A stretch of 64,000 nucleotides of DNA. It comes from Paulownia fortunei. Lineage: Eukaryota; Streptophyta; Magnoliopsida; Lamiales; Paulowniaceae. A program made the translations under genes and the position numbers. The DNA lies in assembly GCA_019321725.1 (NCBI GenBank), contig CM033106.1:19318551-19382550 (forward strand), read 5' to 3'. Below, in pieces: positions 1-10,263 of this stretch (position 1 is the stretch's first letter; each line of letters starts with the position of its first letter). The notes beneath the pieces were generated by a model that was given only the letters and a program-made list of their open reading frames with translations, did no database searches and had not been told where the DNA came from.

Positions 1-205
1 GGAGCTAAATATTTTTGTTTTCATCATTTTCACACTTACCTTCTTCAAACTTACCTTCATTGTCAAGACTATTTCCATTTTTCATTTCTGGAGGTGGATT
101 ACAAACTTTCTCCTTGGGATGAATAGTCTTGTCAACAACTTTTCCATTCCGAAGAGTTGTAACTGAATTAGCCTCCTTGACTGCATTTTCACCTGATGAA
201 GAAAC
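1..205 (-). pseudogene. Gypsy E gag-to-protease linker, part distal to the copia insertion
   Basis: Minus-strand reading from 205 to the window edge gives a hydrophilic linker with NSVTTLRNGKVVDKT and Lys/Glu/Asn-rich sequence. The same stretch occurs on the plus strand at about 62530-62710 in the second family E copy, directly after its gag. It therefore belongs downstream of the gag that stops at 13545; the two halves are separated only by copia C and one copy of GAAAC. The visible segment is open. It encodes the disordered region between gag zinc knuckle and protease and has no catalytic residues. Confidence 0.75.
201..205. repeat. Target-site duplication GAAAC (left copy) of copia C
   Basis: GAAAC directly precedes the TGTTGGG terminus at 206 and recurs at 13540-13544 directly after the other terminus. 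Five bases is the usual duplication length for plant copia integrases. Removing 206-13544 brings the family E gag back into a register that matches the sister copy. Confidence 0.92.
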
Positions 206-2290
206 TGTTGGGTTCGCGCGATCCTGGGAAATATATACGCAGCGTAATTTAAAATTTTTCAAAAACATAAATATACATTACATCACATGTAATTAAAACA
301 AATCCAAAACCCTTTCATGATTACTCAGTTGTGCGTTTTCTGATAGTTAAAGTAAGAAAGTTTCAGAAACTCTTACATTGATTTGCACTCCGACTGATGT
401 AGGGATTGAAACGATTCAAATCGTTATCCCTGAATGAAAGTATCTCCATGGTCTTCAATTCAAAATCCCTTTGATTAAAATCTGATTCACTTCTAGGATC
501 CCAAATATTATCCCTCTAACGGTATCCACACCTTGGATGCCCACTCGCAACCGAATCCTATCCTAGTAGTTTTTGATTCGATAATTTTATCCCAAAATGA
601 TTTTGTTTGGAACAAGAACACACTAACAATTAGTGTTTTAGGTATTTAATTTAATTCTTAATTCAACAATTAAATCAAGAATTAAACTAGATAAAAGGTT
701 GGTGAACTTTTGGAGATTGAAAGGAAAGGAGGGATGAATTTTTGGGGATGAAATAAAATTATTTTTCTTCACAAAAATCTGTAATTAAAATCCCCATAAA
801 AATATCCAAGAAGATTGTCAATCAAGACTATCACAAGTTCTTTCTATATAGGACTCTTCTTCCTTTCTTATCTCCAACTCTTTTGGTAAGTTTCCTTATC
901 CCATAAGGACTTTCCTTTTTTCTTATTACTCATATAGAAATTGAATTCCCAATTCAACTTTCTGTAGGAATTGGATTCCCAATTCAATTTCCTAATGGGC
1001 TTCCTACAAGCCCACACCTAATGTGCCTAGTCCTAAGTAATCAATTAGGCTCTACTTTAATTGATCCAATCAATTAAATTAATTAGGCTCATCTTACTTA
1101 ATTGATCCAATCAATTAATTAAATGTTCCAATTGGCCTTCCAAATCCAATTAGGTCCAATCAATTAATCTAATTAATTAATTGAATTAATTCCACATTTG
1201 AATTAATTTAACCCTATTAATTAATCACATTAATTAATTTAATCCAACACTTGGATTAATTTCTAGGCTAGAAATGGACTTGTCCAACTTTTATGTATGA
1301 CCCCTTAGGTTCACTTTAAACTAGTCGTGGGCTCACAACTCTTGTGACTTAGTTGAACAATTAATTGTTCTGATTAATTAATTCTATTGAAATTAACTCA
1401 TTAATTCCAAGAACCCACAAGGCATGAGAAGCATCTAGCAATGCATCATGACTCCTAGTCTAAGGTGATTGTGCGAACCTATTTCAATTACAAATACCAT
1501 GCAAGTATGGTCCTTCCGTCATATTAAGTCTAGGGCATGGATATTAAGTCGAAACCCTATTAACTCAATAACTATGTTTCCATTCCTAGTAGTTAACTCG
1601 ATGATGAATAATTAAAAAACCCCACGTCTAATTTTCATCCAACCTTGGCCAATGATTTTAGAGTCAAGTACAGTGGAACACATAGGAGATTCACCTATTC
1701 ATCTAGATAGGTGATGGATCCTTTGTTGACCACTCATTAATCTCCATACATGAAGATATTACACCCAATATAAACCCCTTATGATTGTCATGCAATCGGA
1801 AATACATCAAAGTACAACATGTCATGCACAAGGTTACCATGGTGCCTCAAGTCCAAGGACTAATTCTTGCACTATCGTAACGAGAAAATTCCCATTCGAT
1901 AATAGAATATTTCCAAATGGGAATTTTCAGGTGGGGTTGTTCAGTGTACTTGTTCCCAACAAGCACCCGCATACATGTATTAGTATCTCCATACAAATAC
2001 CTATGGAACGAGGCATCCTCCTTTTGAGCTTGCATCGTATGCGCAAGTTTCAATGGGATCAATGATGTCCCATCTCATTAATCCTTAACTTGGAACGTTT
2101 TAAGATCACAGGCTTAGAGGCATATTCCACGATCACCATCATATGCGCAACCATGCCCCATAGCTATGTGTGATCTAAGGACTTTATCTAATTCTTATGA
2201 TGAATTTAAATGATATTAATATAAATAAGAATGATTCGTAAGAGTATCAGAACGGCCAGAATAATTGGCATGTCAGATACTACTTTAACA
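206..2290 (-). repeat. 3' LTR of copia C (complete, about 2.1 kb)
   Basis: In element orientation this LTR starts TGTTAAAG next to the polypurine tract and ends in AACCCAACA next to the GAAAC duplication. The second copy starts at 9226 on the plus strand with nearly the same first 570 bases (for example the shared tatacgcagcg and aaaatttttcaaaaacataa motifs) and resumes at 13136. Related LTRs occur at 22860-24571, 24572-25520 and 34469-35850. Short open frames inside it (for example 1781-2065) are shadows with no recognisable product. Confidence 0.85.
1030..1260. repeat. AATTAATT-rich low-complexity stretch in LTR C
   Basis: Dense short repeats of taattaatt and caattaat, giving many overlapping small palindromes. 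The same composition recurs at the same place in related LTRs (about 23560-24070, 25160-25520 and 35390-35780), so it is a conserved trait of the LTR family and not a local slippage event. Confidence 0.7.
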
Positions 2291-2303
2291 ATCTCCCACT
2301 TGC
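2291..2303 (-). other. Polypurine tract of copia C
   Basis: On the minus strand this reads GCAAGTGGGAGAT, immediately before the LTR start TGTTAAAG. Copia elements prime plus-strand DNA synthesis from such a tract. The same motif is at 34455-34468 in copia C2 and, in variant form, at 57188-57198 in copia F. Confidence 0.85.
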
Positions 2304-3850
2304 CCTAGAGACAATTGCCTTCGTATTAAAGCCCATCTTCTGAAGATGTCCTTCAAATACTTATCTAAAGGGTTAAAACAGTGGGTCTGCTATATATTCT
2401 ACCGAGGCAAATCTTTCCACACTGATGTTGCCTCTACCAATGATTTTCATAACCAGGGTAATGCTAATCTATTTCTGCTTGGATCCTTTGATGAGACCTT
2501 GGCTTCTTTGCTTGTGCAATAGCCCTCATTGTTATCGCAGTACTCCAGTACTCAATCAACAATGGTTGGAACTACATCTAACATTTAGATTAAGTTCCTT
2601 ATCCAAACAATCCATTTTTACAGCATCGTATGCCAAGATGTATTCAATCACGGTGGTGGAATCCACAGTTGTTACAAGCTTGGAACTCTTTCCAATTAAT
2701 CGTCCCACCATTTAGGATGAACATGAATTTAGATATAGACTTCAAGTCATCTACTTTAGACTAAAAACAAGATGAAGCATCTATGTTTCAGTTCTCCATA
2801 ATCGAACTCAAAAAAGAAATCCTTAGTGCTTCATAAGTACTAAAGATCGTCTTTACTGCTTCTAATGCTTTTCGCATCAAATTGATTGATATTTTTCTTA
2901 TAATACTTAGAGCATTTCTAATATCAAATCATGTACATAGATTTGCATATTTTATGCTTTCTTTCAAGGATGCATAAAACATGTGAGTCATCATTTCTCT
3001 TTCATTCAAAAGTCTTTGGGGACGAGGACTTCGAAAAAAATATCCCATAACTCATAAACAAGAATCTCTTCTAGGATTCTTTAATGCTAAACCCTTTTAG
3101 CATCTAATCTATGTACTTGGATTTAGGATAGTCCAAGCATCCTTTCAGATCTATCTCCATTAATCTCAATCCCCAATCCCTAGGATGCTTATCCCAAATC
3201 TCTCTTCGAGAACTTTGTAGATGACAAGTCTCAGTTGACTGCAACACTTCTACATCATCTCTATGAGTAAAATATCATCAATGTAAAACACAACAATCAT
3301 CACCCTACTCCCACTAACCCTCTTGTACACATATGGCTCATTCGCATTCCTAAGGAAATCAAACCATTTGATTGCTTTAGAGAATCGAATGTTCCACATT
3401 CGGAAAATTTATTTTGAATTCTTAATAGATCTCTAAAGCTTGCAAACTTTTGCCTTGCGTTTGTTTGATGTGAAGACCTCAGACCGCTTAACTTATATCC
3501 TTTTCTCAATACCCCTATTGAGAAATACGGTCTTCATATCCTTTTGCCATATCTAGTAGTCGTAATACGTAGATATAACTAGCATACTCTAAATGGACTT
3601 TAGCATCATGTCTGGTAAAAAGTATCCTCAATAGTCAACACCTTGACTATAAGCATAACACTTTGCTACCAGTCCTACCTTTATAGGTCACCACCTCCCC
3701 ATGTTCTTCAATTTATATTTATAAACCCATTTGCAGCTAATGGGAACCATTCCCACTAATGGGCCCACCAAGGTCAAACCTTGTTGGAGTATATAGAGTC
3801 CATTTTGGATTGCATGGCATTTTCCCAATTTTCGAATTGATGTCATACAT
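2304..3850 (-). pseudogene. Copia C reverse transcriptase and RNase H remnant
   Basis: Minus-strand fragments in several frames match the C-terminal half of a copia polyprotein. From the RT side: a palm segment at about 3850-3500; the catalytic motif near 3255-3302 reading VLYIDDILL-like (YIDD instead of the usual YVDD); a connection segment at about 3180-3000 with KYIDKMLKRF; and an RNase H tail at about 2470-2304 with IIGRGNI, ADP and GHLQKM. No frame stays open beyond about 100 residues, so it cannot be translated as one protein. The sister element C2 (33040-34455) has the same segments in plus orientation, which supports the call. Confidence 0.75.
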
Positions 3851-5130
3851 CTTTACTCCTTATGTAAATCAATATTTAAAAAGGAGATCCTCCTTGCTGC
3901 TCTCTAGCAAGAGACTCTTATCGTATAAGTAGCCCCGAGATCCTTTTAGATCTCTTTGGAGGTTGTGTACTAGAAGTTTTAGTAATTTGTTCATACACCA
4001 TTGCCACTTGTGAAACAAACTGTGGTTCTTGAAATGTTTCAAGTTCTATGATCTAGCAATTTCTATCTAATAGAAATTCCTTCTTCTCAAGAAGGTGGTG
4101 TCCCTAGAAAACAAACTATTTTGTTATTAGGAACCATAGAAATGGTATTCTTTAGAGATACCCCACAAATTTCCATAAGCTGGATTCATATCCATCTTAT
4201 CTCCCACTAACTGCTTTAAAGAAGCAGGCCCATTTATACCCTTAGGTATATATACGAGGGGTCTTTTACCACATCATATCACATATAATGTTTTTGAGCA
4301 CCGATTTAGATGATATCCTTACTTGATAAGAATATCATTGATTCTAGGGTGAATTCCAGAATGAATGAGGAAATAAGTGAAACTCAACTTGGATTCACTT
4401 AAAGTGAGAATCTAATTCTCCATTAGATAATCAAGAACTTAGTATTATCTTCATTGATCACATCGATTGATTTAATACTTTGGCCGATTTAATTCTCTTC
4501 TTCATGTCTAAATTCTTTGAACCCTTCAAAGGATCTTAGAATAATGAAGTAAGAATAGTTGCTTGTACACTAACACTTAGTGGACTGCTTACATTCCTTT
4601 AGATCATATCCAAAGGCATGGTTTGCTCTATTTGTCCCACAAATGGTGATTTGGTCATGTTTTCCTAAAGATAAGATTTACAAGTTGACACCTCATGCAA
4701 GTCCAAAAGCTCAAGTAAATGTACCATTTTTTGAACTCTTTCTTTAGAGATATGACCTAATCTAGCTAACCACAAGTATGCATTATTTTGATTATCTAAT
4801 TCTTAGATTATTTTGTTGATTATGTAGCATAGAATGTTGGGATTGTATAGTTTATTTGTCAATGTAGCAAAGACAATTAACTAATACTATCCTAATTCCA
4901 TCCAGAGTTAAGTGGATCATTCCTATAGCCAATAAAGCAACACTTACTTTATTCTCAAGCTTAAGGATCGTCCTTTATCTTAGTCTCCATTTTTCTTGTC
5001 ATCCACTACAACCCCTTACAAAGATGGGAACATATCCGATATCCAATATCCAAGAAAAAATTTATCAACCTTAATGGTTGATATCAACAATGTATAAACT
5101 TGAATTAGAACCCCTTCTAATTCAACTAAG
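3851..5130 (-). pseudogene. Copia C protease and integrase remnant
   Basis: On the minus strand a pre-integrase segment is visible near 4790-4690 (LWLARLGHIS, then KERVQKM) and matches 31920-31975 of copia C2. Downstream (about 4620-4400) lies an integrase-core-like stretch with the usual Asp position degraded. The rest of integrase and the linker to RT follow at about 4400-3851 and are too decayed to read. The protease region (about 5130-4850) is recognisable only by position. Many stops and frameshifts; no intact catalytic triad seen. Confidence 0.6.
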
Positions 5131-5300
5131 CAAGTCAATACTTGTGTTTCCTCTTTCTATGCCCTAAATATCCACAATGGTGACAAACATCTATATTGAG
5201 CTGGTAAGTTTGTCTGTTTGTCTAGATTATCCTATGTGGAATTACTAGCAATAACCATTATCCTATGCGAGGCAGAGATTTAAGCATTCATTCAATTAAT
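5131..5300 (-). pseudogene. Copia C gag remnant with degenerate zinc knuckle
   Basis: Minus-strand 5185-5141 encodes CHHCGYLGHRKRKH, a zinc knuckle with the spacing C-X2-C-X4-H-X4 and His in place of the last Cys. Leader sequence homologous to copia C2 begins just upstream (about 5290), so nearly all of the gag N-terminal region seen in C2 (26014 onward) has been deleted. What remains is about 50 codons. Confidence 0.6.
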
Positions 5301-6175
5301 ATCCATTTATAATATGGTCTTTAATCACAAATGTCTCCCACTATTTTATTCAAATCCCATCACCCTCTAGATGGAAATTCGAGAAATCTAATTTCTTAGT
5401 GGGCTTGAAGTCCAACTAGCCTTGCCATACACCCCAATTTTATGAGCCCATACAACAAAACTAAAAGGTAGCTAACAACATTAGCAATTGCATCCCCATG
5501 CAACCCTCAAGCTATTTGGCCTCACCTCTTCCCATACACCCCAATTTTATGAGCCCATATGGTACTAAGTGTCAAACATTACCCATCAAACATCCATGTA
5601 GATGGAGCATCTAAACGTCCCACGACTCATGGCCAACAATAAAGACGAGTCCACCCCATGGGCATCTCAATGCTTAGTAGTGGTCACAGCTTGCCTACAC
5701 TTAGCACATCCCACGACTCATGGCCAACGAACTAAATGTGGTAGCGTATCGACATGCCACTACTTTTGATGGAAGGCATGGATGATTGGGTCCTATCCAA
5801 TATTGTCCATTTATGCTTGATATCGAACTAATAAAGGTTCTCAACTTGAAACATTTTCAAGTGAGGGTCATACTAGATTTATTATACAAGGTCTCATCAT
5901 TTTCTTTTCTTATTTATTTAATGTTCACTATCCTAACGATGACAAGCATACATCATAAGAAAGCATTAAATAAATACAACATGTATCATATACATCCTAA
6001 AATAAATAGATGATCATGAGCCTTTAATCCTATGCGATCCACTTGAGCCAAATTGGATCTGGGTCAATATAAGGGTGATAATTAAAATGCAAATAGACCT
6101 ATCTATTACATAAAAATATCTCATACATTCATGGGCCTTGTTTCCTCATTTTCCTCCGTCTTCATTCAATGTTCT
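5300..6175 (-). other. Copia C untranslated leader, gag-proximal part
   Basis: Non-coding. About 5370-5460 matches, reverse-complemented, the leader of copia C2 at 25800-25880. Two near-repeats of accccaattttatgagccca (5432-5451 and about 5539-5558) and two of cccacgactcatggccaac (about 5620 and 5710) show an internal duplication. The leader is cut at 6175 by the block of foreign LTR fragments and resumes at 8607. Confidence 0.6.
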
Positions 6176-7174
6176 TGTAATGTCCGCCATATTAAAAAAA
6201 AATTAACTTAACCGCCTAATTTGAAAAATTATTTTTCATAAAAATCCCAAATTTGAAAGAAATTGCACATAACATAATCGGTAAATTTGTATGTTTTCAT
6301 TATCATGTGATGATTTATGTTAAGCATGGTAGTTGGATGATCATGGAGCCTAGGCCAATGTCATTGGTTTAATTTTATGCATAATTGGTTATTTTTAGGT
6401 TTTAATTAAAATGAGGCCTACGAGTCTCACCTTTCTCTATTTTATTCTTGATGAACTTCTACCTGCCTCCTATGTATCTCCCCTTGGAATTGTTCCAAGG
6501 TTTCTTGTAGTTTTAGCACCTCAAAAACGACCAACCCTTATTCTCCTAAGTTTCTCCAAATTTCTACACTCTCATACTCACAAAAATTGAATTCAATCCA
6601 TATGAATCCATAGAACACAAGCTAGAACAAGTTTCCATCCTTTTAAGCTTGAAAACCGTTGATTTTGAAGCTTAAATCCAACTTAATCAAGGTATATTCT
6701 TTTTCAATGTTTCTTATAATAAATTTGTAGTATCTTGGATGGTTACATGTTTTAGTATGCTTTTGTATGATTGAAAATTTAAGTAAGTTACACTTGAAGC
6801 CAAAACCAAGCTAGTTAAGCTAATTTTTAGTAAAATTGATAGTCTTGTGAAATTGTTTAATTTACTTGTTTGTATTGATTTTGTAATGCTTATATTATGT
6901 TTGTAAGTTTCTTTGAATGATTGAAAACAATAGTAATTAGTTTGCTTAATTGAAGGGTACAATCAATTTAAGTTAGAACCGAATGTACGTCATATTAATT
7001 TGGATTGTGTGCATGTTTTAGGGGCTGCCCTAATAATTATGTTTGAATTATTAGTTATTTAATGGCTGCCCTAATATTTAATGTCTTGAATTAGTAGTAA
7101 AATATAGAGTATGCATTGTTTTTAAGGTTATTTAATTAATATGGAATTATTTACAAAAGATTGAAAAGTGTATA
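6176..7174 (+). repeat. Truncated LTR related to gypsy B (plus orientation)
   Basis: Starts TGTAATG as the LTR at 20597 does. From about 6508 to 7174 it is closely similar to 21187-21842 (shared cttattctcctaagtttct, tagtatcttggatggttaca and ggctgccctaat motifs). The first 330 bp differ from the B LTR, so this is a subfamily or a recombinant. Its 3' part is missing, because LTR A material begins at 7175. Confidence 0.7.
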
Positions 7175-7828
7175 TGTAACACCCCCATTTCTACACAACC
7201 ATATATATTGTATAATTTGACATGATAGAACTGTGTGCATGCATGGAATATTTTTTTTTAATATTTTAAAAAAAGCTAAATCACTTCTTACATACACAAC
7301 CCTGTTTAAAATAGAAGGATGAGTATTTATAAAAAACACAGCACCCACAACGACCACAATATTTACATACTTATTTACAGTAAAGTTTTAAAAGAGAAAT
7401 ATAGTACCAATCTAAAAACATAATACACCAGACTCAAAATATAACAAACCAACACAATAGCCCAACAGGTCGTCATCCATGTACACACTCCCTCAAACAC
7501 CTGCAGGAGCTCCAACAGCCGACCAGCCAGCCAAAGATGCTTCAAGCATCGTCGTACTCACCTACAATGCATAATCTATATGAGCTAACGCTCAGCAAGT
7601 AAAGATTATGCATGTCAAAGAATAATCCACAATATCAAGTCATGCAACTCAAAATGCTATGCTCACAATGCAATTTTATGCATCAAAATATTTCTCTCAA
7701 AATCATTTCTTTCTTGGGCCCCTGACCAACGCTACTATCCATGCACCGGAAAAGAGCTCTGTATACCGCCATAATCTAATGGCCAATAATCATATCAGCA
7801 TGCAAATCCATGCATACTCCTACGCATG
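7175..7828 (-). repeat. LTR A fragment, copy 1 of a 654-bp tandem duplication
   Basis: Begins TGTAACACCCCCAT, the reverse complement of the LTR A 3' end (compare 10264 on the minus strand and 29064 on the plus strand). It ends after tcctacgcatg, where the same terminus starts again at 7829. Only the last quarter of the LTR is present. The short frame 7659-7874 crosses the duplication junction and is not a gene. Confidence 0.8.
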
Positions 7829-8606
7829 TGTAACACCCCCATTCCTACACAACCATATATATTGTATAATTTGACATGATAGAACCTGTGTGCATGCATG
7901 GAATATTTATTTATTTACTTTTTTTAACATTTTAAGAAAAAGCTAAATCATTTCTTACATACACAACCCTGTTTAAAATAGAAGGATCATTATTTATATA
8001 AAAACACAACACCCATAACGACCATAATATTTACATACTTATTTACAGTAAAGTTTTAAAAGAGAAATATAGTACCAATCTAAAAACATAATACACCAGA
8101 CTCAAAATATAACAAGCCAACAAAATAGCCCAACAGGTCGTCATCCATGTACACACTCCCTCAAACACCTGCAGGAGCTCCAACAGCCGACCAACCAGCC
8201 AAAGATGCTTCAAGCATCGTCGTACTCACCTACAATGCATAAACTATATGAGCTAACGCTCAACAAGTAAAGATTATGCATGTCAAAGAATAATCCACAA
8301 TATCAAGTCATGCAACTCAACATGCTATGCTCACAATGCAATTTTATACATCAAAATATTTCTCTCAAAATCATTTCTTTCTTGGGCCCCTGACCAACGC
8401 TACTATCCCATGCACCGGAAAAGAGCTCTGTATACCACCATAATCCAATGGCTAATAATCATATAAGCATGCAAATCCATGCATACTCATACGCATGCAA
8501 ATCCATGCACGCGAACCTGCAAATCCATGGATAAACCATGCAAATCCATGCATGCTTCGGTGCACTAGTAGTGGTCAGCAAAATATTTTCCTTTCTCTAA
8601 ATCATT
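7829..8606 (-). repeat. LTR A fragment, copy 2 of the tandem duplication, truncated
   Basis: Near-repeat of 7175-7828 with a few point differences. It then continues about 120 bp further into LTR A through the CATGCA/ATTTGCAT cluster (compare 10915-11020). It stops at about 8606, where GC-rich copia C leader begins. The rest of the LTR and its flank are lost. Confidence 0.8.
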
Positions 8607-8795
8607 CGGGTGGCTGGGCGCCTGCACGTCGGGTGCCAGCGGGCGACCCAGCTCCCGATGTCGGTGGCCGGTAGCCCACCCGACGTCACACGTCAGGTGG
8701 CTGGCAGCCCTCACATCAGGTGCCGGTGTCCGAGCACCGGGTGACTAGCAACCCACCCGACGTGTGATGTCGGGTGGTCGGCACTCCAATTTTTA
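8607..8795. repeat. GC-rich imperfect repeats with palindromes in the copia C leader
   Basis: A strongly GC-rich island in AT-rich DNA. About six imperfect units begin CGGGTGGCTGGC or a variant (CAGGTGCCGG, CGGTGGCCGG) and are 23 to 55 bp apart, usually preceded by acgt or atgt. Palindromic cores include CACCCGAC...GTCGGGTG (about 8754-8777) and CACCCGACGTCACACGTC (about 8675-8692). No open frame of note. A comparable GC-rich tract sits in the leader of copia F (51299-51428). Confidence 0.7.
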
Positions 8796-9211
8796 TTTAT
8801 TTTTTAATGTCCAAGAATTCAAGATTTTCACAAAATCTTGATTTCATAGTTTCTTGATCTCATCAAGAAATTATGAAAAACTTGATAAAAACTAATTTTC
8901 TTGATCAATAAATCAACTTATTTGATTTTTTTTTATTTCTTGCCACATTTCAAGAAATTCAAGATTTCACAAATCTTGAAATTTTGGATCAAGAAATTCA
9001 AGAATTCATAAATCTTGAAATTCTTGAAAATCAAGAAATCCAATTTCTTAACTTATCTCAGTTCTTAAAACGTTTTAACATTTAAAATGATTAATAATAT
9101 TAATCCCAAACAAAGAAATTAATTGATTCAAAACCAATCACACATATAAATATTTAATCTATCACATATATTAAATAACATAATCAAAAAGTATTAGAAA
9201 CGCACGAACCT
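8796..9211 (-). other. Copia C leader, primer-site-proximal part
   Basis: Non-coding AT-rich sequence between the GC-rich repeats and the primer-binding site. It holds many short variants of caagaaattcaagatttc (8810-9060), a degenerate tandem pattern built on tcaagaaatt. Nothing else is recognisable. Confidence 0.5.
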
Positions 9212-9225
9212 TGGCTCTGAACCAC
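9212..9225 (-). other. Primer-binding site of copia C (initiator Met tRNA)
   Basis: Minus strand reads GTGGTTCAGAGCCA directly after the LTR terminus, against gtggtatcagagcc in copia F (50974-50987). One base has been lost or changed in the middle. The position next to the LTR end fixes the LTR boundary at 9226. Confidence 0.8.
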
Positions 9226-9802
9226 TGTTGGGTTTGCACGATCCCAGGAAATGTATACGCAGCGGAATTTAAAATTTTTCAAAAACATAAATATATATTA
9301 CATTACATGTAATTAAAACGAATCCAGAACCCTTCGCGATTACTCAGTTGTGCATTTTCTGATAGTTAAAGTAAAAAAGTTTTAGAAACTCTTACATTGA
9401 TTTGCACTCCGGCTGATGTAGGGATTGAAACGATTCAAATCGTTATCCCTGAATGAAAGTATCTCCATGTTCTTCAATTCAAAACCCCTTTGATTGAAAT
9501 CTGATTCGCTTCTAGGATCCTAAATGTTATCCCTCTAACGGTATCCACACCTTGGATGCCCACTGGCAACCAAATCCTATGCTAGTAGTTTTCGATTCGA
9601 TAATTCTATCCCAAAATGATTTTGTTTGGAACAAGAACACACTAACAATTAGTGTTTTAGGTGTTTAATTTAATTCTTAATTCAACAATTAAATCAAGAA
9701 TTTAACTAGATAAAAGGTTGGTGAACTATTGGAGATTGAAAGAAAGGAGGATGAATTTTTGGGGATGAAAGAAAACTATTTTTCTTCATAAAAATTTGCA
9801 AT

Positions 9803-10092
9803 TCAACCAGTCCTCTGCAGCGGTAGGATCAATCGCATCCTCAAATGTTGGGGGATCCAGCCTCCTAAATCGTTCTCCCACCATATATATATAGTCCGCC
9901 CGCTGTTGGTTTACCTCCACCTGCGGTTGCTCACCATTACCCCTCTGTCGAATCAGTTGCTGAATTTGTTCGGACTATCGTTCATCAACTCTATTAATCG
10001 GTGAATCAAGGTATCTTGATCATTAACCGGGGGGGTGTCTCATTTCTCTGCGCTCTGGCACCACCACTACTCTCACCACGAGTTCTCACCAT
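9803..10092 (-). pseudogene. Gypsy A gag N-terminus, truncated
   Basis: The minus-strand ATG at 10092 opens MVRTRGESSGG. After a frameshift in a run of seven Gs (about 10029) the later part reads FRRLDPPTFEDAIDP, then TAAEDW, which is the start of the Retrotrans_gag homology block of chromoviruses (compare gypsy B at about 16430-16500). It ends at the deletion junction. There is no zinc knuckle, and no product is possible. Confidence 0.65.
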
Positions 10093-10247
10093 TTTGCAGT
10101 GCTGTTTTACACAAGTTTGACAACATATGGCCAATATAATTCATGGAATATGTAATGCAATATATGATAATGTAAAACTTACTGGCGTGGCTGTGCTCCA
10201 CAAGTTCTAAGATCATGTACATGGTCAGTCTACTGAATCAAGACCTG

Positions 10248-10263
10248 GGCTCTAATACCACTC
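10248..10263 (-). other. Primer-binding site of gypsy A
   Basis: Minus strand reads GAGTGGTATTAGAGCC next to the LTR end, one change from tggtatcagagcc (Met initiator tRNA). It corresponds to gagtggtatcaaagcc at 41375 in the A' element. Confidence 0.8.

Noticed and set aside
1030..1260. AATTAATT palindromes as an origin or matrix attachment region
   Set aside because: They are a shared property of the C-family LTRs; no evidence of function.
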